From Cephalopachus bancanus (Eukaryota; Chordata; Mammalia; Primates; Tarsiidae): 64,000 bases of DNA. The notes under the pieces were generated by a model. It had not been told where the DNA came from, made no database searches, and saw nothing but the letters and a program-made list of their open reading frames with translations. This document shows positions 11,325 through 23,704 of the stretch, piece after piece (within the stretch, counting starts at the first letter, position 1; each line of letters opens with the position of its first letter). A program made the translations under genes and the position numbers. Location: the NCBI GenBank assembly GCA_027257055.1, contig JAPVLO010000044.1, forward strand, positions 1,488,001 through 1,552,000. Direction: 5' to 3'.

Positions 11325-11470
11325 GGTTAGCAAACTTTATCTGTAAAGGGACTGGGTAGTAAATACTTTAGACTTTACAGATTGTACAGTCTCGGTTGCA
11401 ACTATTCAAGTCAGTCCTTGATTCTTCAGAGCATCTATAGAAAATATGTAAATAAATAAGCATGACTGAT
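11325..11470 (+). mobile_element. non-autonomous hAT-type MER fragment
   Basis: GTTAGCAAACTTTATCTGTA, AAAGGGACTGGGTAGTAAAT and the following ACTTTACAGATTGTACAGTC match a common short mammalian DNA transposon family whose exact name I am not sure of. A second copy seems to lie at 51455-51600. Confidence 0.65.
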
Positions 11471-13279
11471 TTCTTAGCAAACCTTTATTCATGACACTGA
11501 ACTTGAATTTCTTATAATTCCCAAATGTCACAAAATGTTGTTTTTCTTTTGATTTGTTTTTTTAATGTCAAAACTATTCTTAGCTCAAAGAACTTATAAA
11601 AACAGACAGCAAACTAGATTTGACAACAAGACCTTAGTTTATTGACTCTCGAATCAGAAATCTAAATCAAGGATAAGACAATACCTTACTGATGATGTGT
11701 GAAATCCCTCCCAGTATTAGAGATGGTGTTCCTGGGTGGGTGGGAAACTTCACCCATGGAAAATGTATCAGCTGGTGGCCAGCCAGCATGAGGCATTCTG
11801 TGATTGAGTCAAAGCTGGAGCTGGCACTTACTTCCCTTGCCTAAGACTTGGTCCCACTACCCAGTCAGGCCCCCAGGGCTAGCACAATGCCCCATCGATC
11901 CAGGCAGGAAGAAAATCCATTTGATTCCCTACAGGATGCTAATAATGCCTTTTAACATCTCTTACGGGATTATTTTTACTGAAACAGACACTTCAAATTT
12001 TAAAAAGCATAAGAAAAAACTGATAACAATCTTGACAAAATTTATGGAAAGTCATATTTTTGGAAGGGGGATTACCATGGCTGTTATAATAAATTGCTAA
12101 GACATAATTTAAAAAAAACAATAATGATAGAATTTCCGGAAGGAAAATGCTGGGGAGGGGCAAGGGGCTTCCTAACACTACTAAAATAATAAGATTCAGG
12201 TGGTGAACTCATTGCATATATGGCCAGATTTGTTAGATGAGTAGAATTTAATTCAACAAATATTAGTGAGCATCTACCTTGAATTAAGCATTAGGAACAC
12301 AAAATTTTTAAGAAATTCATCTTCTGAGAGTTTGGTTTTTTTTGTTTTTTGTTTTTTGTTTTTTGGAGGAAGGGGTGTTGGGAGAGATTTTGTAGCAATA
12401 TATGAATACCAGATTTTCTAATTACAAGAACTCATTTCCTAGCATGGCTATTCCTGTCCCCCAGAACCCTCAAGTAAGGGTCAGTTATTCTCATATCAGC
12501 TGCTTCTATTTGTAAATGGAGCCTCTAGTCAGTGACTCCGATATCCCCTGCTGGGCAATGGACAGATGGGTGCAGTAGTTAGCCCTCCCTCTATGTGCCC
12601 ATATCTCTCCTGTGAATGGCACAAAGTTCCCTCTGAGAGACCAGGGTTGCTGACAGAAGAGCACTGCAAGAGTCAGCCTATTTCCTTGTATTTTGGCTTT
12701 TACCCTCTAATACCCCCCCCCCCGCCTTTTCAGTTCTCAGTCTCCTCCCCCCATTTTTGCATTCAAAGTCTCTATATCAGCTCTTGGTACCACTTTGTCA
12801 ACACATCCAACGACAGTAGTTCACAACTGGCTCTAAATAATTTAAATATTTGGTTACAGCAAAGATGGTCACAGCCTGCATGCCTAAGCTGAGCTCAGAA
12901 AGGGCTTCCTTCATTAGTTCTAACTTTATTTCCCATAAAATAAGAGGCCATTTGAGTAAAATGATAGTGGAAAAATTTTTTAAACAGAACCAGCAAATAA
13001 ACATGGCCTTTATGAGTTGTAACTTAATCCCCAGCTGATGTCATGTTTCGTGTTTCAACTGCCAGAAAATGCCTGACATCTATATATCAGGCAGATTTAT
13101 GGACACTTCAGGGTAAGAGTTAAGAGGATCCCTTAAATAAGGATAGTGTTTTAGTCTGGGGGTAATTTGGAGCCTCTGTTATCCATAGATTAAAATGTGC
13201 ACATTTGGGTAAATTATAGGAATATGCCTTTTTACTTAATCTCTTTTTTATGCTCCCAAAATCTTTAGATCTGGGAGGC
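11471..13279. other. mostly unclassified DNA with small simple repeats
   Basis: Positions 12240-12310 resemble a short reverse L2 end (AGTGAGCATCTACCTTG). Positions 12333-12364 are a (GTTTTTT)n stretch. Positions 12713-12723 are eleven Cs. No gene is visible. Confidence 0.5.
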
Positions 13280-13322
13280 AGATGCATGAGGAGAGGGGGG
13301 AGGGAGAGAGAGAGAGAATGGG
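13280..13322. repeat. GAGG/GA simple repeat
   Basis: GAGAGGGGGGAGGGAGAGAG and similar purine units. Confidence 0.85.
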
Positions 13323-13754
13323 AGAGCACTCAAAATATGATTCTTTTTTGCCCCTATTTGGTCATTGATGTTTCTCTGGCAATACTAGAGGGAAAAGAAA
13401 AGATTCTGCATTACAAACCTCAGAATCATATACCACACACAGCCTCTCTCCATGCCCAAGCATCTCTTGGTGGCAATATGGTTGTGTTGGCTACAGGGGG
13501 TGGCTGGGGACATGGCACTCTGGTACAGTTTCCTATCAAAAAATTCTTGTTAAATTTGCTTCATTAAAGCAGTTACCCCACAGGGACAGAATTTTCCAAG
13601 CATAAACCTCTCTTTGAATTGTATAAGTTTTGGGCCATTTAGCCAAGAAAAATGATTTTGAAGTAGTCCCAGAAATTAATGACTCAGTTTTGACATGCAT
13701 TGCCTATATATTTGCAGTTAAGCTTCTCATGCATCTTCTAGTAATTGTGGTGAA

Positions 13755-14440
13755 TTAGTCAGAATAAATTCCACTAGCTGATGTAATAAACAGCCCCAAA
13801 TCTTGTGACTTAACACAGTAAAGATTTATTTGTTGCTTATATTGTAGTCCTATTGGAGAGTGGACTTTTACATGTTGATTTAAATACCCAGTGTTCACTC
13901 AACTGATGACTTGGTGATCTGCAAAAGGCTTGGAGAACTCTACTACAGCCTGGGAAATAAGAAAGAGAGAGAGAAGCCAGGAAAACTACATGGGAGATTT
14001 AATGGATCACTAGTCAAATTTGGTCACATGGCTGCACTTAACCATAAAGGATGATGGGAAATGTGATGTAGCTGTGATCCCAAGAAGAACAACTGCCTTC
14101 CCACCTCCAATTTTTTTTTTTTTTTTTTTTTTCAGTTGGAGTCTCACTCTGTCACCCAGACTGGAGTGCAGTGGCCGCTCCCGGCCACCGCAGCCTCGAC
14201 CTGCTGGGCTCCGGCAATCCTTCCGCCTCAGCCTTCCCAGTAGCTGGAACTACAGGCATGCGCTACCACGCCCGGTAGCGCATTTTTGATTTTTTGATTT
14301 ATTGCAGAGATGAAGTCTCGCTGCCCAGGCGGGTCTCGAACCCACGGGCTCAGGCAATTCACTCACCTCAGCCTCCCAAAGGTGCGGGATTACAGGCTGA
14401 GCCACCGAGCCCGGCCCCACCTCCATTTTGATGCAGAGAC
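13755..14440 (-). mobile_element. MaLR-like LTR remnant interrupted by an Alu
   Basis: ACAGCCCCAAATCTTGTGAC, then TTAACACAGTAAAGATTTAT, resemble the reverse complement of the 3' end of MLT1-type LTRs. The Alu 14110-14416 sits inside, with the target duplicated on both sides. Confidence 0.5.
14110..14416 (-). mobile_element. Alu, young lineage-type copy
   Basis: Full dimer with a 20-base poly-T. The target CCACCTCCA is duplicated exactly at 14101-14109 and 14417-14425. It has the one-base A-box deletion (GGCTCAGCCTG when read forward) and the GC stem-loop, seen here as GTGGCCGCTCCCGGCCAC in reverse, with one base changed in an arm. CpG sites are well preserved, so it is a recent insertion. 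Confidence 0.95.
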
Positions 14441-16146
14441 CATGGTACTGAACTGTTGAATACTTGCTGGGATTTCTTCAGAGACTATAGAAATTGAAAT
14501 AACAAACAAAAGTAGCTTTTTCACATTTCTTCATTTTAATACTGAAATTAAAGGGGTAGAGGGATGGGGATAGGGTGAGGAAGGAAAGGTTATCTCTTCA
14601 AGTGAGTTTGGAACTAGATAGACTTGGAAGCTATTTCTAGTTCTATCTAGGTGTTGCTAGGACTTGCTCATAGGATGTTTGAAGAGTGGGTCATGAAATT
14701 ATTTCAGTTCTCTGCTTTGAAGCTAAATCCCAACTCAATGCAGGAATCCATTTTCTGGGTGCTTTTGTGACTTTGTCTTTTCTTTTTCTCTTTAAGAAAT
14801 GAGAGTATAATTTTTTCTTGCATTGTGTTAATATAAAAATATTAAATGGTTATGACAACAGCCAGGATAGCAAAAGGGAAAGCTCTTGTGACTGCTCATA
14901 AATTAAAGGTGGCTTCAAATCAATGAAAAACAGTTACACTAGAAGTGGACTATTGGGCAGGCTTAAGGTTAGAATCGCCTATGTGCTCATTTCCACAGCT
15001 GGCATCATCTTAATACCAGCCATGAAAATGTTTTCAGCCTTTGTGCCAAGGATAGAGTGGAGCTCAAGCCCCTTTGCTCTGGGTATACAGCTTCAAAGAA
15101 GCATTGCAAGGCTTCATAATCATGATTTTAAAGAGGTTTGTGGAAATGTTTCATCAATTCTTATAAAGAAATCTTTTTCTCTTAATTTTTTCATTAACTT
15201 TAGACATTTACTTGCAATTACATTTGTTCAGTGAATACAATGACAGAAATTAATAATTCATAGCTTTTGTCAGGGAAAATTTTTAAAAAGGACAGTTGTT
15301 CAATCAAATACAATTTAAAGGCACAATCTTTATTTAAATAAGATTTTAAAAATAAATAATGGGGACTGTTATTGTACTTCCTAGAAACATCTTCTTTTCC
15401 AAATTATATCTATGCTATACCCAGTGACATGAAATCTTGGGTTGTTCAGAGCACATCATGAAAATAACAGGTTCAGATCTGACGATCTGAAAGGAGGAAA
15501 CTTAACTCAAGCTCATTATTTATGGTGCTGCCTGGATCTTCTGGGGCCCTATGGTTAGTGATGGAGAATCAGAACATGATAAGCTGAAAGACATCAAAAA
15601 GAGTACGCCTTCCTGACAACCTTCCTCTGACATTGGGGAAATAAATGTCCACAGAGATAGTGAACCTTTTGAGTTCACACAGGGCGGGCCCCACTGCATA
15701 GGTCTCCTGATGCTTACACTTCTGTAATGAGATCTTAAAGTTACTTTTCCACCAGGAAGAGCTATTCTTCCATGTAGCAAGCTACTACCTCTGGATTGTA
15801 ATTTGACATGTTCTGAGCACACCAAATCTTTCATCCCAACTGCCTAGCCACTTATCTGAAATTCTACCATTAAAGATTGGTTACTTTGGATTATGAAGGC
15901 TGCTTAAAATAATGACTCCCTTGTTAAAATGAAAATGCCCATCGCTAGAAATCTACTTGGATAGACAGGGTGGGCAGGAAATGAGGCCCAGGTCTGGCCA
16001 AAATAAGACGATGAGAGCTATGGTGACAAACACTGGAGTCAGGTGTAAAGATAGCTGATGAGATGGGTACTCTAGGACTCCCCTTCTCTCCCTGCTTGCT
16101 CTTACCTATAAGCAATAAGATACTGGTTGGAATACATATAATGAGC
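14441..16146. other. unclassified DNA
   Basis: No gene or confidently named repeat. Open frames of 103 and 104 codons (14923-15234 plus, 15520-15834 minus) show no recognisable family features. Confidence 0.4.
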
Positions 16147-16422
16147 AAGTTCTCACTCTGCTGCCCAGGCTGGAGTGAAGTGACTCAATCATAGCTCACT
16201 GCAGTCTCTTATACTGGGCTCAAGCGATCCTACCACCTCAGCCCCCCAGACTGCTGGGATTACAGGTACATGCCACCATGCCCAGCTAATTTTTAAATAT
16301 TTTATAGAGATAAGATCACACCACGACACCCAGGCTGGTCTTGAACTTCTGGCCTCGAATGATCCTCCCACCTTGGCCTCCCAAAGTGCTGAGATTACAG
16401 GCACAAGCCACCGTGCCTGGTC
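16147..16422 (-). mobile_element. AluJ
   Basis: Both monomers in reverse with ancestral AluJ features, including CATAGCTCACTGCAG and ATGCCACCATGCCCAGC. It lacks the poly-T and the lineage-type changes. Confidence 0.9.
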
Positions 16423-16579
16423 TGGGAAATCTATTCTATCACTTATTTGTACCAGTTAAAAAAGTGACAATGGAATCTGTCTTAAAAGAAAAGAAAAATC
16501 AAACCCTGGGAAACTTTCTGGAAATTGCCAGCCTATTTATAGGAGAGTCCCTTGTAAGAGCAGTTAAGCATCATGGCTA

Positions 16580-16688
16580 ATAAGTGAATGTCTTTAGGTT
16601 TGAATCTTGACTCAATCAGCTATAAATTCTGTGCCTTGGGAAAATCATTACCAAGATCTCTGAGTCTTACTTTATTTGTAAAATGGGG
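16580..16688 (+). mobile_element. MIR
   Basis: GGTTTGAATCTTGACTC, CCTTGGGAAAATCATTACC and TTTGTAAAATGGGGA are MIR core motifs in order. Confidence 0.8.
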
Positions 16689-16689
16689 A

Positions 16690-17165
16690 CGTATCAATTA
16701 GCTCTTGTGCTGTAACAAACTGCCCCAAAATTCAGAGACTTAAAACAGCAGTTACTTATTCTCACACATCTGAGGGTTGGTTGTAGAGGCTTTGTTTCTC
16801 GCAAAACCACACCAACCCAATCTGTGGATCATGGTGATGGTGCCATCTGTGGATAGGGGTGATGGTGCCATATGTGTGTCTCCTCATCCTCCTTGGACCA
16901 GTGGACCTGCTGACTCTTCTCTTGTAGAGGGCAGAGACACAGAAAGCAGGAGGAAAAATGTGTGGCCTTAGAAGCGCTCAGAACTGGTATTGTGCACTTC
17001 CAATGATATATCACTGGACATAACAAGAGCATGGCCAAACCCAAAGTCAAGGGATAAGGAAGGAAGTTCTGCCCAAAATGGGTTATGGCAAAAATGTGGA
17101 TAAAGTGAGTAGTGAAGAACCAGGCACCAAAATTCAGTTTATCATAAAGAATACAGGGGCACCTT
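16690..17165 (-). mobile_element. MLT1/MaLR-like LTR remnant
   Basis: GTGCTGTAACAAACTGCCCC and AGAGACTTAAAACAGCAGTT are the reverse complement of the typical end of MLT1 LTRs. A 25-bp imperfect tandem duplication lies inside (16821-16870). Confidence 0.6.
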
Positions 17166-18439
17166 CTCATTGAATTGCTCTGGCAGTTAAAGTACTTATG
17201 ACCAGCTGTGCCTCAGAGACTAGCAGGGTACCCAGAGGTGGGTAAGTTTGGGTGCTCTACTGGGTGAGGCAGCAATGATGAATTTGGAGATAAAGATTTC
17301 CCTCTTTGATTTGGGCATCTCTTAAAGGGGATGTTTTCTGGAGGTGAAGAAATGAGCAGTCTTTTTGGATCCATCAATTTCCTGCTTCCAAGTACAGTAT
17401 TGACTCTCATCTCACACACCAAAAGAAACAAATGGATTTGATTAGCAAATACTTTCATCTATATCCTAATTGAAGTCTCTTGGACTTCCTTGTTTTGGAA
17501 AATCCCATTTTAATGCACAACACATCAGGTAGCCAAAAGAATTTCCTCTACCATAGGCTCCCTTGCCCCTCCCAGACCAGGGAGTTTATCATTTTCTCAC
17601 CAGTCCTACCAGTCTGATTCTAACCTATCCACGCTCTGGTCTGGAAGATTCTCCTGATGGGTTTGAATCACACCATGAATCACTCAATCCCAAGGCACTT
17701 AAAGTAGAGGCAAAACACTGTCCCTGGTGGTGCCCAGCTCCAGATGTCCTTCCACTATGGAACTGCCTACTCCCTGCCAGGACCCCTGAGAGGCGAAGCC
17801 CACAATTCCTGGTAGAGACTCCAGCAGCTGAACTAAATTGCAACTGAGAAGGTGACCATTTGGCCATCTGAAAAGTCTGACCAGTTGGCACATTGTTGTC
17901 TCCAAATGAGCCGGCAGGAAACGAAGTTTCCTAAAACTTGGTTTTAAAGCACTTAGAACAGGAAACCATTTCCCATGCATGTTAGATCTCTCTAATGACT
18001 GACTAACTAGAAACAGGCTATCTTAATACTGTGCCCCAAGCCATTACAAATGGCTTTCTTTCCAGACTTCATTAGAATATTTACTGCGATTTGGATAGAA
18101 GACTTTTGACACTGCAGTCATAAAATTTACAGGGGACCTTTTTTTTTTTTTTTGGTCTGAGAAGAACTTAGAAGAAGCGAGGAAAGCCCCCAACTCCCCC
18201 AGCCACCAATTTCACTCATTAGTGGTCTTCATGTCTTATGACCTCTAGTTAAGAAAATAAACATCCCTGTGGTAGTCCAATAAATTGCCTTCAGAAAAAA
18301 AAAACAAAAACAAAACAGCTAGATCTCTCTTTGTCAACTCCTGAGGCTTTCAGATATACAGCAAGAAAGAGAAAATTCGCAATGTGTGCACTTCCTACAT
18401 GTGTAGTTACCGAATCTTTGCAACCATCTAGTCAATGGG
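17166..18439. other. unclassified DNA with a poly-T run
   Basis: No gene is recognised. A T run lies at about 18139-18153 and an A-rich run at about 18295-18318. They may bound an old insertion, but I find no target duplication. AGGAAAC and GTTTCCT face each other three bases apart at 17916-17932. Confidence 0.4.
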
Positions 18440-18535
18440 TACAATGATTATCTCTGAGAAAACTGAGTCCAAGAGTTATCATAAGTTACACAGCTAGTGA
18501 TTGGCAGAGTAACACTGAAATCCAAGTGATGTTGA
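18440..18535 (-). mobile_element. MIR
   Basis: TTACACAGCTAGTGATTGGC preceded by GAGAAAACTGAGTCCAAGAG is reverse MIR core. Confidence 0.8.
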
Positions 18536-18814
18536 AACTGCTCCTCTCTAACCTTCACCATTGTGCTTATCCTCAATGGATACGCAATTTGCACAGGCAG
18601 TAGTTACTCTGTGAAAAAAGAAGTTTTGACTCACTTTCACCTTGTGTTAAATGTTCTGCATCTAATGCCTTCGTAAAAGTGATCAGTCAGAGCTCCAACA
18701 CAGTTGATGTTAAATCTCCAATCACAGAAAAGCCTTTGTGAGACAATGACGCTACACTGTTTGCTACAGTGCGATATTCAGTTGCACTTGTGGTTGCTGA
18801 GTGGGGACAACATT

Positions 18815-19050
18815 CATCAGGAAAATAAAGCAGCGTAAATGATACAGAGTGATACTGATGGGGGGCATTGGGACAGACAATAATTTTGATTGTGTGGTCA
18901 AGGAAGGATGCTGATGGGGGGCACTTCTGAATGAAGTGATGGAGAGGAAACTCATGCAAATCTGTGTGGGTGCAATCTGTAGTCAGGGGACAGTAAAACC
19001 AGAGCTCTGCATTGAGGATGTGTGTGGTATGTTTGAAGAACAAGCAGCCC
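18815..19050 (-). mobile_element. L2 3' region
   Basis: GAAAATAAAGCAGCGTAAAT, GTGGTCAAGGAAGGATGCTG and TGTTTGAAGAACAAGCAGCC follow the reverse L2 3' end in order. CTGATGGGGGGCA occurs twice inside. The 118-codon minus-strand frame here is L2-derived. Confidence 0.65.
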
Positions 19051-19441
19051 CAAGTATCTCTGATGGTGTCCCTGTGGTCTAAAGTTGCATTGATAACTTT
19101 AGGTGTTCAAAGTTCTTAACACACCAGAAATCTGGATTCTTTCATCACATAGTTTATCCAGTGTCAAGAACATCTTTACAGAGTTGCATTTATTGCTATG
19201 CCTTTAATTGTTATTATAGGATGTATGAAGAACACTTCTCCCCTCTCGTTTAGGCTCCGTGGAATACACAACCCACTGTGAGACTCCAATAAGTAGATGA
19301 TCACTCATAAAAACAATGTGCTTTTTCTTCATAAGTAATAAAGAGAACATGGCCTATCATGTTTCTCCCTTTGCCTTGATTTCTAGGAAGCTTGTTGTTA
19401 AATTTAATATTCAATTAAAACAATAAACTTAACCTTCAAGG

Positions 19442-19760
19442 CTTTTGAGTATTTCTTTTTTTTTTGAGTTGGAGTCTCACTCAGTCGCCCAGAATGGAGT
19501 GCAGCGGCCACTCCCGGCCACCGCAGCCTTGACCTGCTGGGCTCCGGCGATCCTTCTGCCTCAGCCTTCCAAGTAGCTGGAACTACTGGTGCACACTACC
19601 ATACCCAGCTAATTTTTTGATTTATTGTAGAGATGAGGTCTCACCAAGTTGCCCAGGTGGATCTCGAACCTGCGGGCTCAGGCAATCCACTCACCTTGGC
19701 CTCCCAAAGTGCTGGGATTACAGGCTGAGTCACTGAGCCCCGTCACTTTTGAGTATTTCT
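19442..19760 (-). mobile_element. Alu, young lineage-type copy with 15-bp target duplication
   Basis: Full dimer. The target CTTTTGAGTATTTCT is duplicated perfectly at 19442-19456 and 19746-19760. It has the A-box deletion and the GC stem-loop motif CGGCCACTCCCGGCCACCG, with one base changed in an arm. Confidence 0.96.
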
Positions 19761-19894
19761 AATGCTTAATTGTGTATCTGCTTTTCTTTGCAAGCACTCT
19801 CCAGTCTTGTTGGACTGGTGTATAAGTAACACGTGTACATAAAGTCACATATGCCAAGAATATAAGAAGTGATGTTCTGCCTTAAAAATATATA

Positions 19895-20020
19895 TTTCTA
19901 TTATTGGATCTAGATAAGTCATTGCTTATTATTCCATTTAATTATTTATTATTATTCCATTTAATTATTCCATGTAAATGGAATAATAAGCAATGGCTTA
20001 TCTAGATCCAATGATAGAAA
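19895..20020. repeat. inverted repeat with 46-bp arms
   Basis: The left arm 19895-19940 and right arm 19975-20020 are reverse complements at 44 of 46 positions, separated by 34 bases. Both arms carry GGATCTAGATAAG-type sequence. A run TTATTATTCCATTTAATTAT at the inner edge of the left arm is partly repeated directly in the loop (about 19948-19968). No known repeat family is recognised. Confidence 0.95.
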
Positions 20021-20129
20021 TAATTTTTCTCCAAAAAAGGAGAAAGAGATATTGCTGTATATTGATATGTGAGTATATCCCTCCCCCAACGAATCACATT
20101 GCCTGGTATCTACAACCTTGTTTTGTCTG

Positions 20130-20485
20130 CTCTCACATGAACACTGTGCTTAGCCATGGGCCGTGCCTCAGCCAACGAGACATCAGCAAATATGTTGCAA
20201 GCAGAGGCTTGAGAAGAGAGCGTTGCCTTCTTGAAATATTGCTGTCCCAATGAAAGACAGTCAGATCTAGCCTTGTCAATGATAAAAGATCTCATAGAGA
20301 AAGAAGCACAACCATTATGGCTGGTCCTCCAGTTTAATGCAGCTGCTTGAGGAAGCCTAGATGAAACAAGCAGAGGAACCATCCAAGCAACCCAGAGAAT
20401 CATGGAAATCAATAAATCTTTGTTATTTCAAACCTCTGGGTTTTAGGGTGACTTGTAACACAGCAATAGATAACTGATGCAGATG
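20130..20485 (+). mobile_element. possible MaLR/ERVL-type LTR 3' part
   Basis: AATAAATCTTTGTTATTTCA, then CTGGGTTTTAGGGTG and ACACAGCAATAGATAACTG, is the usual end of such LTRs. The 5' boundary is not clear. Confidence 0.5.
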
Positions 20486-21429
20486 TCATTTGAGGTCAAT
20501 ATTGTAGAGAATTGTCACTAAATATTTGGGTTCAATAATGTTTTGGTACACCCCTGAAAAAAATTAAGGCCTCATGAAGGACGATCTTGCCAGGAAGTAA
20601 AACATACCAACAAGAACACACATTTTTCTAAGAACCTACCACATACTGGGCAACTTTTTGGCCTTGGGAAGCATTGACAGAAACACACAGTCAGTCGGTA
20701 CCTTCAAAGGCCAAAATGATTTAGATGGTCTGGGGTTGGCAGAAGAACAGAGGGAGACATGAAAAAATGGAATAGTCTAGAAACAGATCCTAATAAATAC
20801 TAGCATGCAATATACAGTAAAAGCAGCAAACCGTATCAAAAGAAAAAAAAAGAATTTTTCCATACATAGTACTAGAATAATGTTAGCTACTAAAAAACAA
20901 ATTCAAATTAAGACCTCATCTCATACTGAGGATCCAGAGAATAAAGGACACACAATCAGTGGTATTATGCTTATATTGATTTTCATAAATAACCAAAAAT
21001 TTAATACCAATTTATTGAACTGCTCATAGCTAGAAATAAGCCATAAAAGGAGTATTCATGCTACATTAATTGGCAAATGCTATAATTCAGGACGTTTTTG
21101 AGAACATTAACCAGCATACTATTGACAATGGAAAATATTGATATATTTAACCATTTAAACCACATTTGAAATTTTGTTTATGAAAAATCTAGGAAATAAA
21201 ATTAACTAGATTGTATATTTCATTTATGTGAAAAATATAGATATATATATATAGAAAGAAATGTCAAAAAGAAAAATTTCAGAATTGTTTTTGGTCTTTG
21301 ATTTCCAAATTTTCTACAATGAGCCATGTATTGCTTCTGTCATCAGTTAAAAAAATAAAAATAGAAAAAGTTTTTAAAAATCTCATTTTATAAAAAGAAG
21401 GCAGAAAGTTCTTTCCCTCTAAAATAGTA
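20486..21429. other. unclassified AT-rich DNA
   Basis: No gene or named repeat. A short (AT)n lies at about 21239-21255. Confidence 0.4.
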
Positions 21430-21620
21430 TAAAGATGTTACCACTATTATGCCAGGCATTGGATTAGGGAGTCAAAGTGTATTTTATCATTGAATCCTCA
21501 CCACATTCTCAATTTGCAGATATCAAGGCCTGAAAAAGTGAAGTGACTTGGCTGAAGTCATACAGTTGGTCAATGGCAGGATAAACGCCTACGTTCTTCT
21601 CACCACATGGCACTGGTTCC
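21430..21620 (-). mobile_element. MIR
   Basis: TGCCAGGCATTGGATTAGGG, TCATTGAATCCTCACCACAT and GAAGTCATACAGTTGG are reverse MIR in order. Confidence 0.8.
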
Positions 21621-21919
21621 AGTATTAAACTGTGACAGATGCTAAAGATCATCTTAAATCACTGATTCTCATAAAATTCCCATAGGTCTCTCCAGCTTTC
21701 ACATAGAGGTTATTTATTCTCATTTTGGTTAAAAGTCTGTGGAGCATGGTGAAACCAGTAAATCAGAACGTGAAGGCACTAACTCTAGCGACACACAGGG
21801 AACTAAGACAACTGACAGCTGAAAGCTAAGGACAGCAAGCTACTCACTTGTCACATCCCAACTGCTTAGCTCCTGACTGGCCCATGATGGGCTCTTATTG
21901 CACGCTTTTTGGACAAATG

Positions 21920-22020
21920 AGGAGTGGGAGGGGAAAGGAAAGAGGAGAAATGGAAAGGGCAGGAGGAGAGCAAGAAGGTGAAAGGGGAAAGGAAGATAGG
22001 GAAACAGAAGAAAACTACCA
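21920..22020. repeat. polypurine tract
   Basis: About 100 bases almost entirely A and G with GGAGGGGAAAGG units. Frames on both strands through it are artefacts of low complexity. Confidence 0.85.
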
Positions 22021-22774
22021 AAAAGCAAAGATGAGGCATAACCCTAGCAATATAGGGCCGTTCAGGGTATGAGCAGTGTCTGATGCACCTAACTGCCTTC
22101 AAGTGGGTCTCAATAATATTATAGCCGGGACAACGCTGATAAGAAATCATCGGAGAAAAATGAATAATACTCAGTATAATATTTTTCAGAAGGCATGAAT
22201 AATATAAAAGACATTTGAGAAATATTTCTATCATAAGTGATTAGGTTTGGTGTTTAAATGAGTCAATATGAACCATAGAGAAAATTCATATCCCAGAACA
22301 GCTCATTCCCAAACCATGGGGGAGTCATTACCATTGATTATAAACACATTTCCATTCAGGCAAATCCTGCAATGGAACTAATACAAATGGACCTTTCCAA
22401 GGGCCTATTTATATAATCACATCATAGGTGTTACCAGCATTTCCTTATAACATTTTGGGGGGGGGAGGAAGCAAACTCTCCTGAAGACTTAAGTTTTTAT
22501 TTTGTTTTGTTTTGTTTGTTGTTGCTGTGTCACTTTTGTTTTTACCACGAATTATCTTTTCTCTCTGCATGTCTTAGGGAATTTTAATCAGTCTTCCTTG
22601 TCTTCCTTGCCACTCGACCTTAGGATGATTATTTTTCAATCCGCCACCAGACTCAAGAAGTTGGTCAGGGTAGTGCAGTAGTCATCAAATCAAGAGTTGA
22701 CCAGACCTTGGCTGTCTTTCTCCTCTGTGGTTATTTGCTGAGACCTGGCTACCTCACTTCACCAACTTTTCCTC

Positions 22775-22900
22775 AGCATCTTAATCTTTAAAATGGGGAT
22801 AATAATAATTTCTTCCTTAAGGTGTTTCTGTGAGTAGAAAATGATATAATGCTCAAGTCCAGTTTCTGCAATGGGAGCTGACACTCAGGAAATGGAAACT
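22775..22900 (+). mobile_element. MIR
   Basis: ATCTTTAAAATGGGGATAAT followed by AGGTGTTTCTGTGAG and later TGACACTCAGGAAATGG fits forward MIR. Confidence 0.7.
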
Positions 22901-23704
22901 ATAGAAATAGAAGTAAACACAAAATATGTCTTTCAAAGTTTTATTTTAGTTGTACATGTTTTTAATTTCAATTCTTGGACTTTGAGTTAGAAACAAAACT
23001 CAGGCTCAAAATCTCTAGTTAAGATGCTAGTTTTTAAATTCATCTTAAATCCTAAATTATCTCTGGGGTACTTACTAGCTATAGCTCCGCAAGATTCTAT
23101 AGGTACACATGAAGTTAGATATGTAATGTTTAAATTGTGATCCTTATTTTTTACTGAACATTATGTATTGGAATTATTACACAGTTGTTCAACCACTGAA
23201 TTCCACAACTGGCTGAGCATTCTTTCTCTCCTTGGGTAGGGGATTTCAAGAACTCTAGAAAGGAGGAGCTGTAAGGAAACCCAAAGCTTGGATGTCCCTG
23301 CATCACAGAACAAAAACTATCATCTCCAAACTTGGTATTTATAGATGGGCACTTATTTTTTGGAAGAAAGATCTTCATCAAATTTGTTGTATTCTTTCCC
23401 ATAGCTTTCAGACTTACTCCTCCAACCCAACTAGCTCTGTGGTTGTCTGAAAAGTCAGGAAGACTCACCATAGTCCGTCTACTGCCTTTTCTCTCATTGA
23501 CCTTTCTTTTAGATGAATAATATGATCATCTGGGGTGAGAAAGTGGGAAAGGTGCATTAGTTACAGATCTAGACCTTCTTGTGGAATCCATATCTGAATC
23601 CCCCACTATGACTGTAGTTGGGTACTACTGATTTGTACTGAGCACATGAATCCAGTCTTATTTTGGCTTCCATTCTGGGTCCAAGGGGGCAGGTAAGACA
23701 TCCT
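22901..23704. other. unclassified DNA
   Basis: No gene or named repeat. A 106-codon minus-strand frame (23151-23471) shows no recognisable family features. Confidence 0.4.

Noticed and set aside
18139..18318. Retroinsertion between a poly-T and a poly-A run
   Set aside because: No target duplication could be found around either run.
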